DNA from: JAYXXU01 sp037969155
Lineage (GTDB): Bacteria; Pseudomonadota; Gammaproteobacteria; Pseudomonadales; Moraxellaceae
Direction: 5' to 3'
Length of the DNA: 8,834 nt
Assembly (NCBI GenBank): GCA_037969155.1
Contig: JBBKWW010000091.1
Span: 1 to 8,834 of the forward strand
How positions within the stretch are numbered: the stretch's first letter is position 1; each line of letters starts with the position of its first letter. The position numbers were made by a program, and so were the translations under genes. A model generated the notes under the pieces. The model ran no database searches. It was given only the letters and a program-made list of their open reading frames with translations, and was not told the DNA's origin. Shown piece by piece: positions 1 to 6,383 of the stretch.

Positions 1-755
1 CTCAGCACGCGCCGTACATAGTCTTGAGTTTCGCGGAAGGGCGGGATGCCGCCATATTTATCCACGTTACCTTCGCCCGCGTTATAACCTGCAAGAACAT
101 GATCAATTCGACCATTAAAGCGAGTCAATAACCAACGAATATACTTGGCACTGCCTTCGATATTTTGTGCAGGGTTCCATGCGTCAGTCACGTTAAAGCG
201 GCGTGCGGTTGCTGGCATCAGTTGCATGAGGCCTTGTGCACCGACCGGTGAGCGGGCATTCGCATTAAAACCAGACTCAGTATGCATGATGGCTTTCATC
301 AGGCCTGGATCAATTCGATGCCGCGCTGCTGCATCAGCGATCAGTGCATCAAAGGCGTTTTTATTGCCGCTACTGCTAGGAGACACAGCGGCTTCAGTGC
401 TGCCAAAGTCTTTGTATTGGTGAATATTACTTTCAGCATAAAAAGTTTTTTTAACTTGTCGATCATAGTTATTAAAGCGATCCGATTCAGAACGGCGTGT
501 GACATTGGTCAGTAGGTTTTCGCCACTGTCGTTTTGCATGATATAGGCGTATTGGCCGTTGCCACTTGAGTTACTTGAGTGATTCGAACGGCGTGCAGTG
601 CGGCCGCTGGTATTGGTCAGGGTAATACTGCCGTCAGTGGTGATTTTACGAATGGTCTCAGCATGACTAAAGGTGCTGGTGAGGCTCAAACTGGAAATAC
701 CAATACAGGTGATGAACAGGCGCTGCCACAAAATTGACTGATCCAATCGCTGCAT
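1..755 (-). CDS. Lytic transglycosylase, SLT domain (C-terminus cut by window edge)
   Basis: Reading the minus strand from the ATG at 753-755 gives 251 codons with no stop before the window ends, so the gene is partial at its 3' end. Residues 1-32 look like a signal peptide: basic start, hydrophobic stretch around 11-28, and cleavage likely after SHA. Residues 33-130 are Ser/Asn/Thr-rich and poorly conserved in type. From about 135 an SLT (lysozyme-like) domain follows, with the catalytic glutamate at E160 in HTESGF, then GAQGLMQLMPATA (172-184) and AGYNAGEGNV (222-231), the standard family motifs. Such enzymes cleave peptidoglycan in the periplasm, forming 1,6-anhydromuramyl ends. An AAGGAT Shine-Dalgarno lies about 10 bases before the ATG. 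A weak extended -10 (TGCTAAACT; hexamer at 794-799) with a poor TTGTAG -35 (816-821) may be the promoter. Family assignment is secure; the exact subfamily is not. Confidence 0.93.
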   Translation of the reverse strand, partial: MQRLDQSILWQRLFITCIGISSLSLTSTFSHAETIRKITTDGSITLTNTSGRTARRSNHSSNSSGNGQYAYIMQNDSGENLLTNVTRRSESDRFNNYDRQVKKTFYAESNIHQYKDFGSTEAAVSPSSSGNKNAFDALIADAAARHRIDPGLMKAIMHTESGFNANARSPVGAQGLMQLMPATARRFNVTDAWNPAQNIEGSAKYIRWLLTRFNGRIDHVLAGYNAGEGNVDKYGGIPPFRETQDYVRRVL

Positions 756-1058
756 TGCTATGATCCTTGTTCTATTGTGTATCCGATGCGCCTAGTTTAG
801 CAAACATCGGGCAGACTACAAGGGCTGTGTTGATCCTAAGCTGGCTGATTTTTCGACAGACGACGGTTGTTTTTTGACCATATGACGATTAGATGTCGTT
901 TTAATGACCGTTTATGCAAAAAAAATTAAAAAAAATCCAAAAACGAATGTTGATTTTTTTAAGTTGCTGATTTTTATCGTTATAATTCGCAGGTTAAAAA
1001 ACGTACAATCTAAGCTAAAGCCTTGCTATCACATTGCAAAATGATGTCAAGTATTGAG

Positions 1059-1093
1059 TTATCCACAGACTTATCCACAGTTTTTGTGGACAA
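1059..1093. promoter_or_regulatory. Cluster of three DnaA-box-like sequences
   Basis: TTATCCACA, the canonical strong DnaA box, occurs twice on the plus strand at 1059-1067 and 1071-1079. A third box, TTGTCCACA (one mismatch), lies on the minus strand at 1085-1093. The first two are 12 bases apart in the same orientation. The second and third face each other and could pair as a 6-base stem around GTTTT. Two perfect 9-mers this close are unlikely by chance, so DnaA binding is a fair inference. Whether it serves initiation, titration or control of ttcA cannot be told from sequence alone. Confidence 0.6.
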
Positions 1094-1217
1094 CTTTGTA
1101 AATGGCTGTCGTTGTTGGCCGATTTAAAAGTCAAGCCAGTTACACGATTATTTTTCAAATAAATCCACCAAAATGGCTTGCATCCTGTACTCATTTGCTG
1201 GGTGAATCAATCAACTG

Positions 1218-1246
1218 TCGAGATCACTGCTAAATTCGGGTAGAAT
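1218..1246 (+). promoter_or_regulatory. Putative sigma70 promoter of ttcA
   Basis: A -35 hexamer TCGAGA (1218-1223, 4 of 6 to consensus) is spaced 17 bases from a -10 hexamer TAGAAT (1241-1246, 5 of 6). Transcription would begin near 1253. That leaves about 30 untranslated bases before the GTG at 1285 and makes the upstream TTG at 1255 an unlikely start. A perfect TATAAT at 981-986 is a second possible -10 but lacks a matching -35. Confidence 0.4.
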
Positions 1247-1284
1247 TTCGTCCCTTGTTTATAAGTCATTGGGGTGGGGCTGTG

Positions 1285-2205
1285 GTGGATTCTGTCAATA
1301 TATTTCGGCCAGTGGATGCTGAGGCAGTTATATCGCCCGTGCTTGAACTGTCGACTGCACCGATCACCACCGATATTAATCGGCTACAAAAAAAGCTGCG
1401 CCGTCAGGTGAGTCATGCCATTCGTGACTTCAACATGATCGAAGATGGCGACCGGGTGATGGTCTGTGTGTCCGGTGGCAAAGACAGTTACACGCTACTG
1501 GATGTTTTGTTGCAACTACAAAAAATCGCGCCGATTACGTTTGAGATTGTGGCGGTTAACCTCGACCAAAAGCAGCCAGATTTTCCAGAAGATATTTTGC
1601 CAAATTATCTGAGTGCGCGCGGGGTGCCGCATTATATTTTGGAAAAAGATACCTATAGCATCGTGAAGCAACTCACCCCTGAAGGCAAAACATTTTGTGC
1701 GGTGTGTTCGCGCTTGCGGCGTGGCTCACTGTATGGGTTTGCGGAGGAAATTGGCGCGACCAAAGTCGCGTTAGGCCATCATCGGGATGATTTGCTGGCG
1801 ACGTTTTTCTTAAATCTGTTTCATGGCGGCAGCATTAAGTCGATGCCGCCGAAGCTGTTGTCAGATGATGGCCGTAATATGGTGATTCGTCCGCTGGCCT
1901 ATGTCGAAGAAAAAGATATTATCCAGTATGCACAGCTACGCGAATTTCCGATTATTCCGTGTAACTTATGTGGCAGCCAAGAAAACCTGCAACGTGCCAA
2001 AATCAATCAGATGCTGCGCGAATGGGATCAGCAATATCCGAAGCGGTTGGCCAGTATTTTTGGCGCGTTACAAAACGTCGCACCGTCACAGTTGGCTGAT
2101 CGGGAGCTGTTTGATTTTGAGGCGCTACAGATCACTCGACCAGATGCAGTGGATGCTGAGACGCTGAAGAATCGTTTAGATGTGCTGAATATTACTTTGG
2201 CATAG
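1285..2205 (+). CDS. ttcA: tRNA 2-thiocytidine(32) synthetase TtcA
   Basis: TtcA is a cytoplasmic iron-sulfur enzyme that activates C32 of certain tRNAs with ATP and replaces its 2-oxygen with sulfur. The 306-residue reading shows the PP-loop ATPase motif SGGKDS (63-68), the CAVC pair (C138, C141) and the CNLC pair (C226, C229). In Escherichia coli TtcA, three cysteines in equivalent places hold a [4Fe-4S] cluster. Also present are the family stretches KLRRQVSHAIRDFNMIEDGD (37-56), ALGHHRDD and GSQENLQR. Length is typical. The frame stays open to a TTG at 1255, but GTG at 1285 is preferred: GGGGTGGGG (1271-1279) sits 5 bases before it, and the putative promoter would start the transcript at about 1253. 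GTG at 1282 is also possible. A DUF2256 gene follows after 10 bases and is probably co-transcribed. The assignment is secure; the start is uncertain. Confidence 0.96.
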   Translation: MDSVNIFRPVDAEAVISPVLELSTAPITTDINRLQKKLRRQVSHAIRDFNMIEDGDRVMVCVSGGKDSYTLLDVLLQLQKIAPITFEIVAVNLDQKQPDFPEDILPNYLSARGVPHYILEKDTYSIVKQLTPEGKTFCAVCSRLRRGSLYGFAEEIGATKVALGHHRDDLLATFFLNLFHGGSIKSMPPKLLSDDGRNMVIRPLAYVEEKDIIQYAQLREFPIIPCNLCGSQENLQRAKINQMLREWDQQYPKRLASIFGALQNVAPSQLADRELFDFEALQITRPDAVDAETLKNRLDVLNITLA

Positions 2206-2215
2206 TGAGGTCGGC

Positions 2216-2377
2216 ATGACACACCGCAAGTTGCATCTACCTCAAAAAACCTGCGTGGTGTGCCTGCGGCCATTTGTCTGGCGTAAAAAATGGCAACACT
2301 GCTGGGAGGAGGTGCGCTATTGCTCAGAGCGTTGCCGTCGCCAGCGGCAGGCTGCGGATAGCACCCCCGCCGTGTGA
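2216..2377 (+). CDS. DUF2256 small zinc-ribbon-like protein
   Basis: This is a 53-residue basic protein. Cysteines C13 and C16 (CVVC) and C36 and C40 (CSERC) form a probable Cys4 zinc site, and the intervening PFVWRKKW and EEVRYCSERCRR are hallmarks of DUF2256. No biochemical role is known for the family as far as I am aware; the zinc site and basic tail make nucleic-acid or protein binding plausible, but this is inference. The ATG at 2216 is preceded by TGAGG (2206-2210), which begins right after the ttcA stop, so translation is probably coupled to ttcA. Its TGA stop (2375-2377) directly touches the stop codon of convergent ccoH. Confidence 0.88.
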   Translation: MTHRKLHLPQKTCVVCLRPFVWRKKWQHCWEEVRYCSERCRRQRQAADSTPAV

Positions 2378-2929
2378 TTAGCGACGGTTGGCCACGATTT
2401 CGGCTGATACCACCGCGATGGGGGCAAGCTCAAATGTGGCAATCGGCAATTCAATGCGACTGCTGAGCCGCCACAAATGCCCATCCAACTCGACGTAGTA
2501 GTGACTTGGTTTCAGCTGATCTTCATCCAGTTTGCCCTGAAAATGCCCATCTTCAAGCCGCTTTAGACTGACTTTATGATCTTTTTCAGATTTGATGGGA
2601 TGAAAAAAATACAAGTCCAATTGCGGTGGAATCGCGGTATTCGGGGCATGGCTCAGTAAGACATCGATCTGCCCTTGCGGACTTATGCTGATTTTGGCAT
2701 GTAGATTAGCCGCTGCTGCTGCTGTATCGCGTGACATATCCTGCTCTAAGGCTTTGCCGTCCATATACCAATCATCACGCACCACATCAGATTTATTTAA
2801 AAATGCAGTTCGGGCAAACGTCAAGCTGACGGCGATAGACAGGATGGGTAAGCAAATGACGAGCCACAGATGCGGGTGCTTGTACCACGGCTTACTGTTG
2901 ATAGTGGTGTTTTGTGGATTAGTAGACAT
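2378..2929 (-). CDS. ccoH: Cytochrome oxidase assembly protein CcoH/FixH
   Basis: This 183-residue protein has one N-terminal membrane helix (about 20-40, after the PWYKHPHLWL entry) and a periplasmic FixH domain. The motif VVRDDWYMDGKALEQD (49-64) matches the conserved DDWYxxG region of FixH, and HYYVELDGHLWRLSSRIELP (143-162) is the family's C-terminal core. In other bacteria CcoH is needed for stable assembly of cbb3 oxidase and contacts CcoN. The ATG at 2927-2929 lies 2 bases after the ccoG stop, with a GGAGG Shine-Dalgarno inside the end of ccoG, so the two genes are translationally coupled. No terminator is visible at the 3' end, where the gene abuts the DUF2256 gene head to head. The domain is somewhat divergent, but context makes the call firm. 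Confidence 0.92.
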   Translation of the reverse strand: MSTNPQNTTINSKPWYKHPHLWLVICLPILSIAVSLTFARTAFLNKSDVVRDDWYMDGKALEQDMSRDTAAAAANLHAKISISPQGQIDVLLSHAPNTAIPPQLDLYFFHPIKSEKDHKVSLKRLEDGHFQGKLDEDQLKPSHYYVELDGHLWRLSSRIELPIATFELAPIAVVSAEIVANRR

Positions 2930-2931
2930 TG

Positions 2932-4422
2932 TTAAAATCCTCCTTCAGCAGCACGGCGTGCGGCCACTCGTTCTTTGGCAGTGGGGGCGCGGAAGCGGTT
3001 TTCGACCGTCGCCGATAGACTGCTATCGGTCACCCCTTGTACACGGAAGCTAATCGAAACATCGCTCTGGCTAACACGTGCTGGATCGCCGATCACGGTC
3101 ACTGGTAGCTCATAAATTTCACCAGCTTCGAGAATTACTTCAGTACGACGCATATCCAATCGAATGCCATTGGGCGCGCTCAGTGATAAGCGATAGGTTT
3201 GTTCTTGCTGGGTCTTGTTGGTGATTTTCAGATTAAACGAATTTTCAATCAAGCCCTCATTGTTCAGCCTATACATCTGATTGCGATCACGCATCGCTTC
3301 GAGCTGTAGTGGCACACGTGCTGCTAGTACCCACACAAACAGTCCCAGCATCAGTGCTAGCATTGCGGCATAACCGATGAGGCGCGGGCGTAACCAGTGA
3401 GTTTTTTGTTTCTCGACCAGTTGGCGCTCGGTGGTGTAGCGTACCAAGCCGCGTGGGTATTGCATACGATCCATCACGCTATCACAGGCATCGATACAGG
3501 CCGCACATTGGATACATTCCATCTGTAGGCCATTACGGATATCAATACCCGTCGGGCAGACTTGCACGCATAAATCACAGTCGATACAGTCGCCGAGTTG
3601 ATCGGTTTTTTCGGCACTGCGTTTACGCGAACCGCGTGGCTCACCGCGTTCGACATCATACGACACGATGAGGGTGTCACGATCAAACATTACGCTTTGG
3701 AAGCGACCATATGGACAGATTTGAAAGCACATCTGCTCACGCATCCAGCCCGCATTTAAATACGTGGCCACGGTAAACAAACCAATAAAAAACAGCTGCC
3801 ACGTGCCTAGATCAGGTAGCAGCAGCGAGAATCCTGCCACACTAAACCATGCCCAACTGCCATACAGACTTTCAACAGGCGCAAAATAGCTGATAAAGGT
3901 CAAACCGGTGAGCAGCGAAATCAACAGCCAAACGCTGTGTTTGGCCAGCTTACGCCAGATTTTACTGATGGAGAGTGGCGCTTTATCCATGCGAACCCGT
4001 TGGTGACGCTCACCTTCGAATAGTTTTTCGACCCGCATGAATAAATTAACCCAAATCGTTTGTGGGCAGCTATAGCCACAAAACACGCGTCCACCCAACA
4101 CCGTCACCACGAACAGCGCAAAGGCCGCCATGATAAAAATCCATGACAACAAGAATAAATCCTGCGGCATGAACGTCAGGCCAAATACATAAAATTGTCG
4201 ATGTGGAATATCAAATAACAACGCCTGTCGCTCATCCCAACGTAAAAACGGCAGCAGCACAAACAATGCCATCAGCGCGTACATGCTGGTGGTTCGGATG
4301 TTTTGAAAAAAGCCGGTAATGAGCTTGGTTTGAATCTTGGCAGGTTTGCTATTGTTCGGATGATGGGTGTTCACGCCAGAAGGGGAGTTTGCAAGGTTGT
4401 GGACGGGGATTTTATCGCTCAT
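2932..4422 (-). CDS. ccoG: Cytochrome c oxidase accessory protein CcoG (FixG/RdxA)
   Basis: CcoG is a polyferredoxin-like inner-membrane protein for cbb3 oxidase biogenesis; it has been reported to reduce Cu(II) before copper enters CcoN. The 496-residue reading has membrane helices near 46-60, 88-109, 163-182, 190-222 and 348-367. Cysteine motifs are CGYSCP (115-120), CFQICP (232-237), and two [4Fe-4S] motifs, CIDCDLCVQVCP (279-290) and CIQCAACIDAC (303-313). A C-terminal immunoglobulin-like FixG domain (about 375-490) completes the family layout. I chose the ATG at 4420-4422 because MSDKIPVHN lines up with the MSEQIPV-type start of Pseudomonas CcoG, as I recall that sequence. The frame is open to an ATG at 4470 and a TTG at 4473, but neither has a Shine-Dalgarno; the chosen start has only a weak one. 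A terminator upstream separates it from ccoP, and it has its own possible promoter. Confidence 0.96.
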   Translation of the reverse strand: MSDKIPVHNLANSPSGVNTHHPNNSKPAKIQTKLITGFFQNIRTTSMYALMALFVLLPFLRWDERQALLFDIPHRQFYVFGLTFMPQDLFLLSWIFIMAAFALFVVTVLGGRVFCGYSCPQTIWVNLFMRVEKLFEGERHQRVRMDKAPLSISKIWRKLAKHSVWLLISLLTGLTFISYFAPVESLYGSWAWFSVAGFSLLLPDLGTWQLFFIGLFTVATYLNAGWMREQMCFQICPYGRFQSVMFDRDTLIVSYDVERGEPRGSRKRSAEKTDQLGDCIDCDLCVQVCPTGIDIRNGLQMECIQCAACIDACDSVMDRMQYPRGLVRYTTERQLVEKQKTHWLRPRLIGYAAMLALMLGLFVWVLAARVPLQLEAMRDRNQMYRLNNEGLIENSFNLKITNKTQQEQTYRLSLSAPNGIRLDMRRTEVILEAGEIYELPVTVIGDPARVSQSDVSISFRVQGVTDSSLSATVENRFRAPTAKERVAARRAAEGGF

Positions 4423-4496
4423 GTCATCAGGCCATTGGCTAAAAAAGGCGAGTGGATTCGAGACGTGCATCAATGATGCAGCAGAGACGAAGTAAG

Positions 4497-4538
4497 CAGT
4501 TAACCATTCAAAAAAACAGTTAACACTTTTGTATTATA
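4497..4538 (-). promoter_or_regulatory. Putative ccoG promoter -10 with downstream direct repeats
   Basis: Between the ccoP terminator and ccoG the minus strand carries a perfect TATAAT (4533-4538), with no good -35 at the usual spacing. Just downstream in the transcript direction lie two copies of CAGTTAAC (plus-strand reading, 4497-4504 and 4517-4524), exactly 20 bases apart, each containing the palindrome GTTAAC. Transcription from this -10 would start near 4526, putting the repeats at about +2 to +30, a position typical of a repressor operator. The regulator is unknown. Confidence 0.4.
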
Positions 4539-4588
4539 AGCTGGATTGGGTGCTTGGGTTGAGTGGTTTTGATGATGCTACATATCAG

Positions 4589-4616
4589 AAAAAAACCGCC
4601 TGCGTAGCAGACGGTT
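4589..4616 (-). terminator. Intrinsic terminator after ccoP
   Basis: On the minus strand the RNA would form AACCGTCTGC, loop TAC, GCAGGCGGTT: a 10-base stem with one G-U pair, followed by 7 U (complement of the A run 4589-4595). It begins 27 bases after the ccoP stop. The plus-strand version would have a C-A mismatch and no U run, so it acts in the ccoP direction only. It separates the ccoNOQP unit from ccoGH. Confidence 0.88.
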
Positions 4617-4642
4617 CTTTGAATCAGTTGTTGAACATCGAC

Positions 4643-5563
4643 TTAACGTTTTGACAACTGATAGACGTAAGCTGCGACCAATTGGATACGTTCTTCACCG
4701 AGTTTATCAGCAAAGACTGGCATCACACCGGCACGGCCATAGCGTAACGTGTGCTGAATGGTTGATCGGTCGCCACCATACAGCCAGATGCTATCGGTCA
4801 GATTGGGTGCACCTAATGCTGGATTGCCAGCACCATTCGCACCGTGACAGACTGAACAGTTTTTCTTAAACAGATCAGTACCTTCGGCGACCAATGCACT
4901 GTTTAAGCCACCACGACCCGAAATCGACATGACATATTCGGCAGCAGCACGGACGCCAGACTCACCGAGTTTTTCTTGCCATGCTGGCATGCCAGCAATA
5001 CGCCCTTTGGTCAGGGTTTCGACGATGTTTTCAGGTTTGCCGCCATATAACCAGTCATTGTCGGTTAGATTTGGGAAACCCGCTGCACCGCGCGCGTTAC
5101 TGCCATGACAGACAGCGCAGTTTTGGCGAAACAGTGATTGGCCGATTTTAAGGGCGCGTGGATCATCCGACAGTTCAAGTACTGACATTCCTGCAAAGCG
5201 TTTTTCAAAATTATCCAAAAACACTTGGTTGTTTTTGGCGTAATCCGCTTCCATCTCATTGACCGCAGTCCAGTGAACCTTGGTGCCGTCAAGTTGCTCA
5301 ACGGTGGCAATGCCTTTCCAGTTGCCCAACGACGGGTACAGCAAGACATAAAACACGGCCCAGACAATACTCATCCAGAATACGGCCAACCACCAACGTG
5401 GCATCGGCTTATCGTATTCCTTAATCCCGTCATAGACGTGCCCCGTCGTGCCATCTTCCTCAAGGGTCGGACGCATTTTGAGCACAAAAATCAGCGTGCC
5501 AGTGACGAACAGCCAGCAGCCGATAGACAGTAGTGCGACCCACCAACTCCAAAAATCGGTCAT
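4643..5563 (-). CDS. ccoP: cbb3 oxidase dihaem cytochrome c subunit CcoP
   Basis: CcoP carries electrons from soluble cytochrome c to CcoO and the catalytic subunit. The 306-residue protein has the FixP N-terminal region with two membrane helices (about 10-29 and 58-77; the second follows the typical DKPMPRWW, 51-58). Two periplasmic cytochrome c domains follow. Haem sites are CAVCH (149-153) and CSVCH (236-240), with likely axial methionines M192 (GMPAW) and M281 (VMPVF). Both domains repeat the pattern PNLTD..WLYGG, showing internal duplication. Length is normal. The start overlaps the ccoQ stop by 4 bases (ATGA), indicating translational coupling. It is the last gene of the structural operon and is followed by an intrinsic terminator. 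Confidence 0.97.
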   Translation of the reverse strand: MTDFWSWWVALLSIGCWLFVTGTLIFVLKMRPTLEEDGTTGHVYDGIKEYDKPMPRWWLAVFWMSIVWAVFYVLLYPSLGNWKGIATVEQLDGTKVHWTAVNEMEADYAKNNQVFLDNFEKRFAGMSVLELSDDPRALKIGQSLFRQNCAVCHGSNARGAAGFPNLTDNDWLYGGKPENIVETLTKGRIAGMPAWQEKLGESGVRAAAEYVMSISGRGGLNSALVAEGTDLFKKNCSVCHGANGAGNPALGAPNLTDSIWLYGGDRSTIQHTLRYGRAGVMPVFADKLGEERIQLVAAYVYQLSKR

Positions 5564-5751
5564 TGTGGTTTCTCTCTTGATTTAATATCAGACGGATTAG
5601 CCTTTGGGTTTAAAGGATCGGTCTGGATGGCAATATCAGCATCTTGTTCGAAGCGTTTACGGTTAGTGGGCGAGTAAGCCCACCAACACACGCCAATAAA
5701 TGCGGCGAATGCAGCTACCGTTGCGATGGCTTGCAAGGTCACGGCGTTCAT
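5560..5751 (-). CDS. ccoQ: cbb3 oxidase small subunit CcoQ/FixQ
   Basis: This 63-residue protein has one membrane helix (about 7-26, ending in CWWAYSP) and a short charged cytoplasmic tail beginning PTNRKRFEQDADI, the usual CcoQ pattern. CcoQ binds no cofactor; it stabilises CcoP association in other bacteria. It overlaps ccoO by one base (TAATG) and ccoP by four, at the normal operon position. CcoQ is poorly conserved in general, so much of the confidence comes from context plus the WAYSP-R-FxxDA motif. Confidence 0.93.
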   Translation of the reverse strand: MNAVTLQAIATVAAFAAFIGVCWWAYSPTNRKRFEQDADIAIQTDPLNPKANPSDIKSREKPQ

Positions 5752-6371
5752 TAGCGCTGACCTTGCATGACTGTGCCAAGCTGCTGTAGATACGCAACCA
5801 GTGCGGTCAGTTCAGTCTGACCTTGCACCGTGTCTATGGCTGCCTCGATATTAGCATCTGTGTAAGGAACACCGAACTGGTCACGGAATAAGCGCATTTT
5901 TTGCTGCGTTGTTTCCGCATTCAGCGTGGTCTTCGCCAAGTGTGGATAGCCGGGCATCACCGATTCTGGCACGAGGCTACGTGGATCAATCAAATGTCCA
6001 GTTTGCCATGCGTCTGAGTATTTTTGCCCAACACGCGCCAAGTCTGGTCCAGTCCGCTTAGAGCCCCACAAAAACGGGTGATCCCATACGGATTCACCCG
6101 CACGTGAATACGCACCATAACGCTCAGTTTCGGCGCGGAGTGGACGTACCATTTGGGTGTGGCAGACGTGGCAACCTTCACGGATATACACGTCACGGCC
6201 TTCAAGCTCCAGTGCTGTCCACGGTGTCATGCCTGGCACAGGCGTATTGACGCGCTTATCAAACAGCAAGGGCACAATCTCAACCAAGGTCGCAAAGCTA
6301 ATTGCCACCACAATCAATACCATCAACAGACCGGTATTTTTTTCAACCACTTCATGTGGAGTACCTGCCAT
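5751..6371 (-). CDS. ccoO: cbb3 oxidase monohaem cytochrome c subunit CcoO
   Basis: CcoO passes electrons from CcoP to the low-spin haem of CcoN. The 206-residue protein has an N-terminal membrane anchor (about 14-36) and a periplasmic cytochrome c domain. The haem site is REGCHVCHTQMVRPLRAE (64-81), with C67, C70 and H71. The axial methionine is probably M139 in PESVMPGYP. Other family marks are ERYGAYSRAGE (83-93) and GSKRTGPDLARVG (103-115). Length is typical. The ATG at 6369-6371 is preceded by AGGAGA (6379-6384) overlapping the ccoN stop, 12 bases downstream of ccoN. Confidence 0.98.
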   Translation of the reverse strand: MAGTPHEVVEKNTGLLMVLIVVAISFATLVEIVPLLFDKRVNTPVPGMTPWTALELEGRDVYIREGCHVCHTQMVRPLRAETERYGAYSRAGESVWDHPFLWGSKRTGPDLARVGQKYSDAWQTGHLIDPRSLVPESVMPGYPHLAKTTLNAETTQQKMRLFRDQFGVPYTDANIEAAIDTVQGQTELTALVAYLQQLGTVMQGQR

Positions 6372-6383
6372 CAGTCAATCTCC

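Larger units (their letters stand above)
756..1284. other. Divergent intergenic region, AT-rich, with DnaA-box cluster
   Basis: These 529 bases separate the minus-strand transglycosylase from plus-strand ttcA. I see no convincing gene in them. They hold an AT-rich tract (911-960, 8 G/C in 50 bases), a perfect TATAAT at 981-986 without a good -35, three DnaA-box-like 9-mers at 1059-1093, and a better promoter candidate just before ttcA. The region is longer than two promoters need, and its AT tract followed by DnaA boxes resembles a replication origin in miniature. No origin-linked gene (dnaA, dnaN, rpmH, mnmG) is in the window. Confidence 0.7.

Noticed and set aside
981..986. Perfect TATAAT as the ttcA promoter -10
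   Set aside because: There is no acceptable -35 at 16-18 bases upstream and it would leave a leader of about 290 bases. It is more likely part of the AT-rich tract.
1255..1284. TTG start for ttcA at 1255
   Set aside because: It lies within 2-3 bases of the likely transcript start and has no Shine-Dalgarno. GTG at 1285 follows a G-rich ribosome-binding sequence.
3453..3671. Open frames antisense to or overlapping ccoG, ccoP, ccoO and ccoN
   Set aside because: They are shadow frames of well-supported genes, with no domains or ribosome-binding sites.
4423..4473. 17-codon N-terminal extension of ccoG from TTG 4473 or ATG 4470
   Set aside because: There is no Shine-Dalgarno for either codon, and homologues as I recall them begin at the MSDKIPV equivalent.
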